A stretch of 64,000 bases of DNA from Actinoplanes palleronii. Lineage in GTDB: Bacteria > Actinomycetota > Actinomycetes > Mycobacteriales > Micromonosporaceae. A program made the translations under genes and the position numbers. How positions within the stretch are numbered: position 1 is the stretch's first letter; every line of letters begins with the position of its first letter. The stretch spans positions 186,001-250,000 of the forward strand of contig NZ_BOMS01000026.1 in NCBI RefSeq assembly GCF_016862315.1, given 5' to 3'. Shown here piece after piece: positions 16,044 to 24,400 of this stretch. The notes beneath the pieces were generated by a model. It saw nothing but the letters and a program-made list of their open reading frames with translations, was not told the origin of the DNA and did no database searches.

Positions 16044-17465
16044 TCAATGCTTCCACTGCGCCGATCCCGCGTCGTAGTCGGTGTACTGGTACGGGTTGTC
16101 GAACAGCTCGGCCGGCGGGACATCGGGGTTCATCCCCCGCTTCCACGCCTCCTCACCGAGCGTCTCGCGCAGGTGATCGACGGTCGCCGCCACCTTGGCG
16201 CGGGCCGTGGCGAGATCGGTATCGACGAGCTTGCCGTCCCGTTTGACCACCCGGCCGCCGACCAGCACGGTGTGCACGTCGCCGCGCTGCGCCTGGAACG
16301 CCACGTGCCCGTACGCGTTGAGGATCGGGAACATCACCGGCGAGTCGTCGTTGCGCAGCAGCACCACGTCGGCCAGCCGGCCCGGGGTCAGCGCGCCGAC
16401 CTCCGAGTCCATCCCGAGCGCCTTGGCGCCGCCGCGGGTGGCCCAGTCGACGACGTGCTCGGCCCGCAGGTGGTGGTTCGTGACCGTCTCCTGCTTCCCG
16501 TGCGCCTCCAGGTGCTCACGGGACCGGTCGGCGCTGAGCGTGGTGCGCATCGCCGAGAACAGGTCGCCGCTCCACCACACGCTGGTGTCCATCGAGAGCG
16601 ACACCGGAATGCCGTGCTTGCGCAGCTGCCAGGTGGGCGGGTACCCCTGCCCGGCGCTCTGCTCGCTCTCGGTGGAGACCGAGACCGAGCCGCCGGTGGC
16701 CGCGATCCGATGGTACGAGTCGCTGCTCAGGGTGGCCGCGTGCACGTAGACGGTGCCCGGGGTCATGAAGCCGTTCTCGTACATCAGCCGGATGCCGTCG
16801 TCGTTGGTGGCGCCCCACACCCCGGCGTGCGTGGTGACCGGGACGCCCAGCTCACGGGCCACCTCGAAGGCCGCCTTCTCCGGGAACGCCGGGTCGCCGG
16901 TGACGTCGAAGGCGAGCTGGAACCCGGCCAGCTTGCCGTTCGCGATCCGGCGCCGGTAGAAGTCGCGGAACCCGTCGGAGGTGGTCCACTCCCACGGGCC
17001 CTGCTGGATGTTGCCGTAGGCGAGCACGAACCGGCCGGGCACCGCCTCGAGCGCGTCCACCGCGGCGTCCGCGTGCTGCGGGGTCTGCAGGCCGTGCGAC
17101 CAGTCGACGGTGGTGGTCACCCCGGCGTCGATCGCCTCGATCGCCGAGAGCAGGTTGCCGGCGTAGACGTCCTCCGGGCGGAACAGTTTGCCGGACTCCA
17201 GGTAGTACCAGACGAAATACTGGCTCAGGGTCCAGTCGGCGCCGTAACCGCGCATCGCCGTCTGCCACATGTGCCGGTGGGTGTCGATCATGCCGGGCAT
17301 CAGGATGCCGCCGGTGGCGTCGACCTCCTCGGCGTCGTCGGGGGCGGTCAGGCCGACACCGACCTCGGCGATCCGGTCGCCGACCACGAGCACGTCGGCG
17401 CCGGAAAGCACCGTGTGCGCGTCGTCCATGGTGAGTACCAGTCCGTTGCGGAAGATAACGCTCAT
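16044..17465 (-). CDS. Amidohydrolase (TRZ/ATZ - SAH deaminase-like metal-dependent hydrolase)
   Basis: 473 residues. Typical composite beta-sandwich ends (ATGGILMPGMIDTHRHMW at about 55-72; GALTPGRLADVVLL near 370) frame a TIM barrel. Metal ligands: HxH in DTHRHMW, a His in VTTHAGVWG, and a later Asp in SLSMDTSVWW. The group includes atrazine chlorohydrolase, SAH/MTA deaminase and guanine deaminase, so the expected reaction is hydrolytic removal of an amino or other leaving group from a heteroaromatic ring. ATG 17465 gives the usual N-terminus (MSVIFRNGLVLTMD). It is the first gene of the minus arm of the aromatic cluster. The substrate is unknown and may be the entry compound of the pathway. 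Confidence 0.88.
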   Translation of the reverse strand: MSVIFRNGLVLTMDDAHTVLSGADVLVVGDRIAEVGVGLTAPDDAEEVDATGGILMPGMIDTHRHMWQTAMRGYGADWTLSQYFVWYYLESGKLFRPEDVYAGNLLSAIEAIDAGVTTTVDWSHGLQTPQHADAAVDALEAVPGRFVLAYGNIQQGPWEWTTSDGFRDFYRRRIANGKLAGFQLAFDVTGDPAFPEKAAFEVARELGVPVTTHAGVWGATNDDGIRLMYENGFMTPGTVYVHAATLSSDSYHRIAATGGSVSVSTESEQSAGQGYPPTWQLRKHGIPVSLSMDTSVWWSGDLFSAMRTTLSADRSREHLEAHGKQETVTNHHLRAEHVVDWATRGGAKALGMDSEVGALTPGRLADVVLLRNDDSPVMFPILNAYGHVAFQAQRGDVHTVLVGGRVVKRDGKLVDTDLATARAKVAATVDHLRETLGEEAWKRGMNPDVPPAELFDNPYQYTDYDAGSAQWKH

Positions 17466-17480
17466 GGTCACCTCAAATTC

Positions 17481-17496
17481 GGACGCCTGTCCGCTG
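17481..17496. promoter_or_regulatory. Candidate IclR operator, site 1
   Basis: GGACGCCTGTCCGCTG, containing the palindrome GGACN4GTCC, 16 bp upstream of the amidohydrolase start. It is the inverted near-copy (15 of 16 bases) of site 2. Confidence 0.68.
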
Positions 17497-17598
17497 TACG
17501 GGCAGCTTCGTTTCGAACAGCGTGTTCCGGGCCACATCTGATGTCAAGAGTGTGTTTCCGGAGTGTTGACAGCGCAGCCCGGACGGGCGACGCTATTT

Positions 17599-17614
17599 CA
17601 GCGGACAGACGTCC
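17599..17614. promoter_or_regulatory. Candidate IclR operator, site 2
   Basis: CAGCGGACAGACGTCC, again with GGACN4GTCC, 19 bp upstream of the CoA-transferase start. Being the inverted repeat of site 1, it places one site in front of each divergent arm. Confidence 0.68.
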
Positions 17615-17632
17615 GCAGAACGGGCGGTTGTG

Positions 17633-18769
17633 ATGGCGGAACAACGCAGCGGACCCCTGGCCGGCCTGCTCGTGGCGGACTTCTCCCGGATTCTGGCCGG
17701 GCCGTACGCGACGATGCTGCTGGCCGACCTGGGCGCCGAGGTGATCAAGGTGGAGAGCCCGGCCGGCGACGACACCCGCACCTGGATGCCGCCGGTACGC
17801 GACGGCGTCTCCACGTATTATCTCGGGATCAACCGCAACAAAAAGTCGATTGCGCTGGATCTCAAGGATCCGGACGACCTGACCGCGGCCCGCGAGCTGG
17901 CCCGCCGCGCGGACGTCATGATCGAAAACTTCCGGCCCGGCGGCCTGGCCCGGTTCGGCCTGGACCACGCCACCGTCGCGGCCGGCAACGAGAAGATCGT
18001 GTACGCCAGCATCAGCGGTTTCGGCTCCGGCGCCGGTGCCGGCATGCCCGGGTACGACCTGATGGTCCAGGCCATCTCCGGCCTGATGAGCCTCACCGGC
18101 GACCCGGACGGCTCACCGTTCCGGGCCGGCATCTCGGTCTTCGACGTGATGGCCGGCATGCACGCCAGCATCGGCATCCTGGCCGCGCTGAACCGGCGCG
18201 CGGTCACCGGCCGCGGCCAGCACATCGAGGTCAATCTGCTCAGCTCGGCGCTCTCCGGCCTGGTCAACCACTCCAGCGGGTACGTCGCCGGCGGCACCGT
18301 GCCGTTCCGGATGGGCAACGCGCACCCGAGCCTGTTCCCGTACGAGCCGCTGCCCACCAAGGACGGCGAGCTGATCGTGATCGCCGGCAACGACGGCCAG
18401 TTCCGCAAGCTGTGCCAGGTGCTCGACCTGCCCGGGCTGCCCGAGGACCCGCGCTTCGGCCGCAACCAGGACCGCACCGCACACCGCGAGGAGCTGCGCC
18501 CGATCCTGGTCGAACGGCTCGCCACCCGCACCCGCGACGAGTGGTTCCGCGCGCTGCTGGACGCCGGGGTGCCGTGCGCGCCGATCAACACGATCGACGA
18601 GGGCGTGGCGTTCGCCGAGGAGCTGGGCCTGAACCCGGTGATCGACTCCGGCGGCATCCCGTCGGTCCGCAACCCGATCACGTTCTCCGAGACCCCGCCG
18701 CGGTACGAGCTGCCGCCGCCCGGGCTGGACGAGCACGGCGAGGAGATCCGCGCATGGCTGAAGAACTAA
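17633..18769 (+). CDS. Family III (CaiB/BaiF) CoA-transferase
   Basis: About 378 residues. The characteristic N-terminal fold is present (LLVADFSRILAGPYATMLLADLGAEVIKVE), then MIENFRPGG, PGYDLMVQAISGLM, and the catalytic Asp in ISVFDVMAGMHAS at the position equivalent to the Asp nucleophile of formyl-CoA transferase. It moves CoA from an acyl-CoA to a carboxylic acid. GTG 17630 and ATG 17633 are adjacent possible starts; ATG is preferred. It is the first gene of a five-gene arm, and the citryl-CoA-lyase-like gene starts inside its last codons, so the two products probably act in sequence. Confidence 0.92.
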   Translation: MAEQRSGPLAGLLVADFSRILAGPYATMLLADLGAEVIKVESPAGDDTRTWMPPVRDGVSTYYLGINRNKKSIALDLKDPDDLTAARELARRADVMIENFRPGGLARFGLDHATVAAGNEKIVYASISGFGSGAGAGMPGYDLMVQAISGLMSLTGDPDGSPFRAGISVFDVMAGMHASIGILAALNRRAVTGRGQHIEVNLLSSALSGLVNHSSGYVAGGTVPFRMGNAHPSLFPYEPLPTKDGELIVIAGNDGQFRKLCQVLDLPGLPEDPRFGRNQDRTAHREELRPILVERLATRTRDEWFRALLDAGVPCAPINTIDEGVAFAEELGLNPVIDSGGIPSVRNPITFSETPPRYELPPPGLDEHGEEIRAWLKN

Positions 18770-19500
18770 GGTTTCCCACCGGCCTCGGCACGTCCGACGC
18801 CGACTCGATCTCGCTGCTCGGGCAGGATCTCGCGGCCGACCTGATGGGCAGGGTCGGGTTCGGGGAGCTGGCGTTCTGGCTGGTCGCCCGGCGCCGGCCG
18901 AGCTCCGGCGAGGTGCGGGTCTTCGAGGCGGTGCTCGTCGCGCTCGCCGATCACGGGTTCACCCCGACCGCGATCGCCGCCCGGCTCACCTACCTCTCCG
19001 CGCCGGACTCGCTGCAGGGCGCCCTCGCGGCCGGGCTGCTCGGCGGCGGCTCCCGGTTCCTGGGCGTGACCGAGGACTGCGGACGGTTCCTGGCCGACGC
19101 CCTGGCCGGTGGCGCGCCGGACGACTATCCGGCGTTCGCCACCGAGCTGATCGCGGCGAGCACCGGGCGGATCCCCGGGCTCGGCCACCCGGTGCACAAG
19201 GTCCAGGACCCGCGCACCCCGGTGCTGATCCGGATCGCCCAGGAGGAGGGGCTCTACGGCCCACACCTGCGGCTGCTCGAGGCGATCGCCGCCGTACACC
19301 CGAAGAAGCTGCCGTTGAACGGCGCCGGAGTCTGCGGCGCTGCCCTGGCCGACCTCGGTCTCCCGATCGAGATGTTGCGCGGTTTCGCGCTGCTGGCCCG
19401 CGCCGCGGGCCTGCTCGGCCAGCTCGCCGAGGAGCACCGCCGCCCGGTCGCCAACCAGATCTACCTGACCGTCGACCGCAACGCGGTGTACGAGCCCTAG
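18754..19500 (+). CDS. Citryl-CoA lyase-like (citrate synthase superfamily) protein
   Basis: 248 residues, about two thirds of a citrate synthase. It carries the superfamily's active-site stretches: GLGHPVHKVQDPRTP (catalytic His region, about 144-158), LPLNGAGVCGA (about 187-197) and RGFALLARAAGLLGQLAEE (about 209-227, the Arg/His-Glu helix). Stand-alone proteins of this size resemble the citryl-CoA lyase domain of ATP-citrate lyase, which splits a citryl-CoA-type thioester into acetyl-CoA and a keto acid. ATG 18754 overlaps the CoA-transferase by 16 bp. Paired with that enzyme, it would activate and then cleave a citrate-like intermediate. The substrate is inferred, not shown. Confidence 0.8.
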   Translation: MAEELRFPTGLGTSDADSISLLGQDLAADLMGRVGFGELAFWLVARRRPSSGEVRVFEAVLVALADHGFTPTAIAARLTYLSAPDSLQGALAAGLLGGGSRFLGVTEDCGRFLADALAGGAPDDYPAFATELIAASTGRIPGLGHPVHKVQDPRTPVLIRIAQEEGLYGPHLRLLEAIAAVHPKKLPLNGAGVCGAALADLGLPIEMLRGFALLARAAGLLGQLAEEHRRPVANQIYLTVDRNAVYEP

Positions 19501-19512
19501 GAAGGAATCACC

Positions 19513-20376
19513 ATGGCCAGCATCGTCGCGGTCATCGCCTCGACACACCACCCCTTCTACTACCGGGCCAGCACCGCGACCGGCGACGACCGGCCGCCGT
19601 TCGCCGACGAGTGGACCCGCAAGATCCTGGCGTTCCGGGAGACGCTGACCCGGGCGAAGCCGGACGTACTGGTGATGGTCGGCTCGGACCACTTCCACCA
19701 GCTGTGGCTGGACAACATGCCGCAGTTCCTGGTCGGCAAGGCGCCGATGTACGACGCGAACTGGTACAACGAGGAACGCGAGTTCGGCCTGCCCCGGATG
19801 CGCCTGAACGGCCACGAGGACCTGTCCGCGCACATCCTGCGGGCCGGCCTGGACGAGGGCTTCGACCTGGCGTTCAGCAACGAGCTGCGGATCGACCACA
19901 GCATCACCTGCCCGATCATCACGCTGCGGCCCGAGGCCGACCTGCCGATCGTGCCGATCTACACGAACATCTTCGCGCCGCCGCTGCCCCAGCCGTCCCG
20001 GTTCGTGAAGCTCGGTGAGGCGATCCGGCGGATCATCGAGCAGTGGCCGTCGCACCTGCGGGTCGCGGTGATCGGCACCGGTCACCTGTCGCTGGAGCTG
20101 GGCGGGCCACGGCAGTTCGGCCCGCACGGTCCGGACCCGGAGTTCGACAGGCGCGCCGTCGAGTGGATCGCCACCGGCGACCTGGACGGCTGCCTGCGCG
20201 CGGTCAGCCTGGACAGCCTGCACGCGCCCGGCAACGCGACACACGGCTTCATGGACTTCATGCTGATGATGGGCGTGGCCGGGGCCGGCGCGAAGGCCGA
20301 CTACGTGGACACGCTCGACCTGTTCCACACCATGGAGGCGTACTTCACCTGGTACCCGAACGGAGCGCCGGCATGA
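19513..20376 (+). CDS. Extradiol ring-cleavage dioxygenase, LigB-type catalytic (beta) subunit
   Basis: 287 residues, class III (LigB/MEMO fold). Fe(II)-ligand candidates are His near the N-terminus in IASTHHPFYY (about 11-12), His in VGSDHFHQLW (about 59-61) and a Glu near the C-terminal half; GTGHLSLELGG carries the conserved His/Glu region of the family. It is expected to split a catechol-type ring next to its hydroxyls using O2. The small alpha subunit follows with a 4-bp overlap, as in protocatechuate 4,5-dioxygenase and related two-subunit enzymes. No ring hydroxylase lies nearby, so the diol substrate comes from elsewhere or from the amidohydrolase. Confidence 0.88.
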   Translation: MASIVAVIASTHHPFYYRASTATGDDRPPFADEWTRKILAFRETLTRAKPDVLVMVGSDHFHQLWLDNMPQFLVGKAPMYDANWYNEEREFGLPRMRLNGHEDLSAHILRAGLDEGFDLAFSNELRIDHSITCPIITLRPEADLPIVPIYTNIFAPPLPQPSRFVKLGEAIRRIIEQWPSHLRVAVIGTGHLSLELGGPRQFGPHGPDPEFDRRAVEWIATGDLDGCLRAVSLDSLHAPGNATHGFMDFMLMMGVAGAGAKADYVDTLDLFHTMEAYFTWYPNGAPA

Positions 20377-20735
20377 GCAGATACCTGCTGAACAAGTTCC
20401 TGTTCACCGTGGACCGGGACCCCGCGCTCGTCGAGCGGTACCGGTCAGAACCGATCGAGCTGCTGGCGTGGTGGGAGGGCACGGTGGCCAACTCGCTGCT
20501 GAACTCGCACACCGGCGAGGCCAGCACCTGGCTGGCCTTCACCGCGGAGGAACGCGCGGCCCTGGCGGCCCACGACCACGTGAAGCTGTTCGAGCTGGGC
20601 GCGCACCCGTTCCTGACCCTGACGCTGTTCATCGCGCTGTTCGAGCGGGACAACACCGAGCCGCTCGAGTACCAGAAGGCCTACGGGGCGAAGCTGGCGC
20701 ACCTGAGCCTGCCGTACCCGGACATCGCGACATGA
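20373..20735 (+). CDS. LigA-type alpha subunit of extradiol dioxygenase
   Basis: 120 residues, all helical. It has the LigA pattern: YLLNKFLFTVDRDPALVERY at the N-terminus and AHDHVKLFELGAHPFLTL in the middle. This subunit closes over the active site of the LigB partner and helps determine substrate. Its ATG overlaps the ligB stop (ATGA), and the next gene overlaps its own stop in the same way, which implies coupled translation. Confidence 0.88.
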   Translation: MSRYLLNKFLFTVDRDPALVERYRSEPIELLAWWEGTVANSLLNSHTGEASTWLAFTAEERAALAAHDHVKLFELGAHPFLTLTLFIALFERDNTEPLEYQKAYGAKLAHLSLPYPDIAT

Positions 20736-21694
20736 TCAGCGCGGCGGTGCTGCGGACCTGCGGGTCGCCGCCGGTGATCGAGCGCCGCCCGGACCCGCAG
20801 GCCCGCGACGGCGAACTGACGGTCACCGTCGCGGCCGCGCCGATCACGCCGCTCGACCTGCTCTGCGCCTCCGGCGAGAGCTATTTCGGTACGCCGGCGA
20901 CCCCGTACGTGCCGGGAGTCCAGGGCACCGGGCAGCTGAGCGACGGTACGCCGGTGTGGTTCGCCACCGCGGCCGGGATGCGCCCCGGCGACGGCAGCAT
21001 GGCCTCGGTGGTGACGGTGCCCGAGGCGGACGTGGTCCGGTTGCCGCCCGGCGCGCCGTCGCACCTGGTCGCCGCGCTCGGCCTGTCCGCGGTCGCGGCG
21101 CTCGCCGCGCTCCGGCACGCCGGCGGGCTGACCGCCGGGCAGCAGGTGATCGTGCTCGGCGCCGGTGGCGTGGTCGGGCAGGCCGCGATCCAGCTGGCCC
21201 GGCTGGCCGGCGCCCGGCGGGTGATCGCGGTGACCCGGTCGGCGCCGGCCCGGGAACGGGCCGCCGAGCTGGGTGCGCACGCGACCGTCGCGCTGCTGCC
21301 CGGCGACGACGTCACCGCGCTGGCCGCACGGCTGCGCGCGGCCGCCGACGGGCCGGCCGACCTGGTGCTCGATCCGGTGTTCGGGACACCGGCCGCAGCC
21401 GCGCTGCGGGTGCTGCGACCCGGCGGCCGGCTGGTGAACCTGGGTTCGGCGGCCGGGCCGACCGCGCCGATCGACTCGGCGACCCTGCGCGGTGGCTCCC
21501 TGCACGTCGTGGGCTACACCAACAACGCGCTGTCCACCGTGGAGCGCGCCGCGCTGGTGGCCGAGGTCGCCGGGCACGCGGCGGCGGGCCGGCTGACCGC
21601 CGGGCACGAGGTGGTGCCGTTCGGCACGGTCGGCGCCGCCTGGCAGCGGCAGGCGTCCGGGACCGCCGGCGGCCGGATCGTGCTCGGCTTCTGA
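20732..21694 (+). CDS. MDR-family NAD(P)H oxidoreductase (quinone oxidoreductase / zinc-less alcohol dehydrogenase-like)
   Basis: 320 residues. A GroES-like N-terminal domain is followed by a Rossmann fold with QVIVLGAGGVVGQAAIQLA (about 145-163) and the C-terminal GRLVNLGSAAG strand. The usual structural-zinc Cys cluster is absent, which places it in the quinone oxidoreductase-like branch. It overlaps ligA by 4 bp and closes the operon. In a ring-cleavage pathway it could reduce or oxidise a ring-fission semialdehyde, the step done by LigC-type dehydrogenases elsewhere; this is inference from position. Confidence 0.85.
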   Translation: MISAAVLRTCGSPPVIERRPDPQARDGELTVTVAAAPITPLDLLCASGESYFGTPATPYVPGVQGTGQLSDGTPVWFATAAGMRPGDGSMASVVTVPEADVVRLPPGAPSHLVAALGLSAVAALAALRHAGGLTAGQQVIVLGAGGVVGQAAIQLARLAGARRVIAVTRSAPARERAAELGAHATVALLPGDDVTALAARLRAAADGPADLVLDPVFGTPAAAALRVLRPGGRLVNLGSAAGPTAPIDSATLRGGSLHVVGYTNNALSTVERAALVAEVAGHAAAGRLTAGHEVVPFGTVGAAWQRQASGTAGGRIVLGF

Positions 21695-21741
21695 GTACCC
21701 GTACTCATGACCCGGCGGCGCCGGGACGGGATCTTGGGTAC

Positions 21742-22377
21742 ATGCCTCAGCACGACACCGACCGGGGTGCGATCGGCCCGGTCCGCCGGCGCGACCCGGT
21801 CTACCGCACCGTCACCCGGATGCTGGCCTTCGCGCTGTCGCCGGTCGCCGCCGTGGTCGCCCCCGGCCGCGCCCGGCACACCGCGTGCCGGTGGGCGCTC
21901 GCCGCGCGCTTCCCGGCGGAGAGCCTGCACGGCCTGGACCCGGCGGCCCGGGCAGCCTTCGAGGCGGCCCGCACCCGTGCCCTGTGGACGTACGGCGAAC
22001 TGCTCGGCCTGACCTCCGGTCACCGCGACCGGCAGGTCCAGGCCGAGCTTTTCCACGCCGAGGTGCGACGGTGCGGGTCGGTCACCGAGGCCCGGCGGTG
22101 GGCACTGCCGCCGGACGAGTCGCGGCACGTCGCGGGTACGGCCATGGACGTCCGGCCCACCGAGGGCGCGCGCTGGCTGGAGCGGCACGGGGCGCTGCAC
22201 AGCCTGTACCGCGTCTACGACAACGAGTGGTGGCACTTCGAGTACCACCCGGACGGGCCGCCGCCGCGGCTGCCGCACCCGGGTGCCGCACCGCGCGGCA
22301 CCCTCTACCGGTCGGTCCGGGCGATGCCCCGCCCGGACCGGTCCCGGTGGGCGGAACGAGCGGCCTCGGTGATCTGA
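21742..22377 (+). CDS. M15-family peptidase (VanY-like D-alanyl-D-alanine carboxypeptidase domain)
   Basis: 211 residues. The VanY/M15B zinc site is readable: SRHVAGTAMDVRP (His and Asp) and EWWHFEYHPDG (Glu and His). The N-terminal part has a hydrophobic stretch (MLAFALSPVAAVVAP) that could be a membrane anchor rather than a cleaved signal. Expected to trim peptidoglycan stem peptides. ATG 21742 is used. It lies 48 bp after the aromatic operon and abuts the sensor kinase start at 22379, so it may belong to the envelope-related group that follows. Confidence 0.8.
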   Translation: MPQHDTDRGAIGPVRRRDPVYRTVTRMLAFALSPVAAVVAPGRARHTACRWALAARFPAESLHGLDPAARAAFEAARTRALWTYGELLGLTSGHRDRQVQAELFHAEVRRCGSVTEARRWALPPDESRHVAGTAMDVRPTEGARWLERHGALHSLYRVYDNEWWHFEYHPDGPPPRLPHPGAAPRGTLYRSVRAMPRPDRSRWAERAASVI

Positions 22378-22378
22378 G

Positions 22379-24379
22379 ATGCTCAGCGCCATGAATACGT
22401 GGTCGACCGGTCGATGGCCGGTGACGCTGGCCGGCCTCAGCGGCGTCCTGCTGCTCGCCACCCTGCCGACCTCGGCGAGCGGCGGCCTCCCGCTGTTCGC
22501 CACCAACATCGGGCGGGGTCAGGTCTACCAGGGCACCGAGTGGTCGCTGGCCGTGGCGCCGATCGCGGTGATCGCGCTGTCGCTGGTGCTGGTGCGCTGG
22601 TGGCCGTACCTGATCGTGGCCGGCGGGCTGGCGGCCGGCTGGGTGCTGGTGGCGCCGGACGTCACCGGGTACCTCGTCCGGCTCTGCCTGACCACCGTCC
22701 CGCAAGCGACGATCCTGGTCGGCGTGCTCGGCTGCGCGCAGAGCCTGCTGCGCCGCGGCGCGCCCGGACTCGGCGCGGCGACCGCCGGGCTGGCCCTCGG
22801 CGCGCGCCTGTTCGGCTCGACGATCGGCGGGCTCCTCGCGGTGTACTACCAGCCCGGCTCGGGCTACCTGGCCGCGATGCACGCCATGGTCGTCGTGGGC
22901 CTGGCCGGCGCCGGCGCGGCACTGTGGACGCTGCGGCGCGGCGACCCGGCCGCGGACGGGCCGGCGGATCGGGAACCCGCGCCGGCCGCCCGGTGGCAGC
23001 GATGGCGGCTGCCGCTGGCCGGCACGCTCGCCGTGGCGCTCGCCGTCCCGCTCTCGCAGCTCGACACGTCGGACGTCGCGGCGCTGATGGGTGTCGACGC
23101 GTTCACCCTGCAGCGGCACCCGTACGCCCAGGTCGCGATGATCGGCGCGGTCACCCTGGTGGTGGCGACCGGGCTCGCCGCGCTGGGCGGGCTGTGGTCG
23201 CTGGGCGGCGCGCTGACCGCCGCCGTGGCGCAGGTCGCGGTCGCCGTACCGCTGTCGCTGGCGACCGGGGCGCTCGCCTTCGCCGGGCCGGCGCGCTGGC
23301 TGGGCGCGCTCGCCGGGCTGGTGCTCGGCGTCCTCGCGGTGCTCAGCCGGTGGCGGGTGGCGATGGCCGGATCGCTCGCCGTGGCGGCGGCCACCTCGGT
23401 GTTCATCGCGTACGCCGCCACCACCGGCAGCCCGGAACGCATCGCCGAGCAGCACCGGGTGGTGCCGGGGCTGCTGATGATGGTCCTGGTCGTCGCGGCC
23501 GGCACCGCGGTGGCCGGTGCGGCCGCGCCGCCGCTGAACCGCACCGGCGCGATCCCGGCGGCGCTCGGCCCGCTGGCCGCGGTGATCGCGACCGGCGGCA
23601 CGCAGACCCTGCAGGCCACGTACCTGGAGACCGACGGCGGGACGTCGTCGAACTCGCATCTCACCACGTCCGGCCTGCTGCTGCTGGTGGCCGGGGCCGC
23701 GGTCGCCGGGCTGGGCGTCGCGCACTACCTGACCGAGCGCTGGGCGCAACGCCAGCGGGCCGAGCAGATCCGGCAGGAGGCGGCCACCGCCGAACGCGAC
23801 CGGCTGGCCCGCCCGATCCACGACGGGGTGCTCCAGGTGCTGGCCATGGTCCAGCGGCAGGGCGCGGAGGCCGGCGCGTCCGGCACGCAGCTGGCCGCGC
23901 TCGCCGGGCTGGCCGGTGAGCAGGAGGCCGCGCTGCGCAAACTCCTGGCCGGCGGAGGCACGCTGGTCCCGCCCGCCCGGGGCAGCGGCGGGACCGACCT
24001 GCGGGCCGCGCTGACCGGGCTGGCCGCGCCGGGGATCGAAGTCGCCGCGCCGGCGCAGGAGGTGCCACTCGCCGAGGTCAAGGCCCGCGAGCTGGTCGCG
24101 GCGGTGCGGGCGGCGCTGGACAACGTACGCCGGCACGCCGGTGACGGCGCCCGGGTCTGGATCCTGCTGGAGGACGAGGGCGACGGGGTACGGGTGACCG
24201 TCCGCGACGACGGCACCGGGTTCGCGCCCGGCCGGCTGGACGAGGCGCAGCGGCACGGACGGCTCGGCGTCGCCCAGTCGATGCGCGGCCGGATCACCGA
24301 TCTGAAAGGCACCATGAGCATCGAGAGCAGCCCCGGCCAGGGCACCGAAGTGGAGTTCTGGGTACCCCGGGGTATTTGA
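22379..24379 (+). CDS. Membrane sensor histidine kinase (NarL-partner type)
   Basis: 666 residues. The first 450 or so are hydrophobic with many membrane helices, an unusually large integral-membrane sensor. The dimerisation/phosphoacceptor helix is ERDRLARPIHDGVLQVLA (His about 481), and the HATPase domain has ALDNVRRHAGDGA (N-box) and VRDDGTGFAPG (G1), ending GQGTEVEFWVP. This is the HisKA_3 architecture that pairs with LuxR/NarL regulators, and one lies at 26203-26838. Start ATG 22379 is one base after the preceding stop; ATG 22391 is an alternative. The membrane protein downstream (24401) separates kinase and regulator and may contribute to signal sensing. Confidence 0.88.
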   Translation: MLSAMNTWSTGRWPVTLAGLSGVLLLATLPTSASGGLPLFATNIGRGQVYQGTEWSLAVAPIAVIALSLVLVRWWPYLIVAGGLAAGWVLVAPDVTGYLVRLCLTTVPQATILVGVLGCAQSLLRRGAPGLGAATAGLALGARLFGSTIGGLLAVYYQPGSGYLAAMHAMVVVGLAGAGAALWTLRRGDPAADGPADREPAPAARWQRWRLPLAGTLAVALAVPLSQLDTSDVAALMGVDAFTLQRHPYAQVAMIGAVTLVVATGLAALGGLWSLGGALTAAVAQVAVAVPLSLATGALAFAGPARWLGALAGLVLGVLAVLSRWRVAMAGSLAVAAATSVFIAYAATTGSPERIAEQHRVVPGLLMMVLVVAAGTAVAGAAAPPLNRTGAIPAALGPLAAVIATGGTQTLQATYLETDGGTSSNSHLTTSGLLLLVAGAAVAGLGVAHYLTERWAQRQRAEQIRQEAATAERDRLARPIHDGVLQVLAMVQRQGAEAGASGTQLAALAGLAGEQEAALRKLLAGGGTLVPPARGSGGTDLRAALTGLAAPGIEVAAPAQEVPLAEVKARELVAAVRAALDNVRRHAGDGARVWILLEDEGDGVRVTVRDDGTGFAPGRLDEAQRHGRLGVAQSMRGRITDLKGTMSIESSPGQGTEVEFWVPRGI

Positions 24380-24400
24380 CATCATCTCTAGGCTGACCAG

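Noticed and set aside
16044..17465. Amidohydrolase as LigI-type 2-pyrone-4,6-dicarboxylate hydrolase completing a standard LigAB pathway
   Set aside because: Its composite-domain ends and DTHRHMW motif fit the TRZ/ATZ-deaminase group rather than LigI, and no LigC or LigJ homologue is present.
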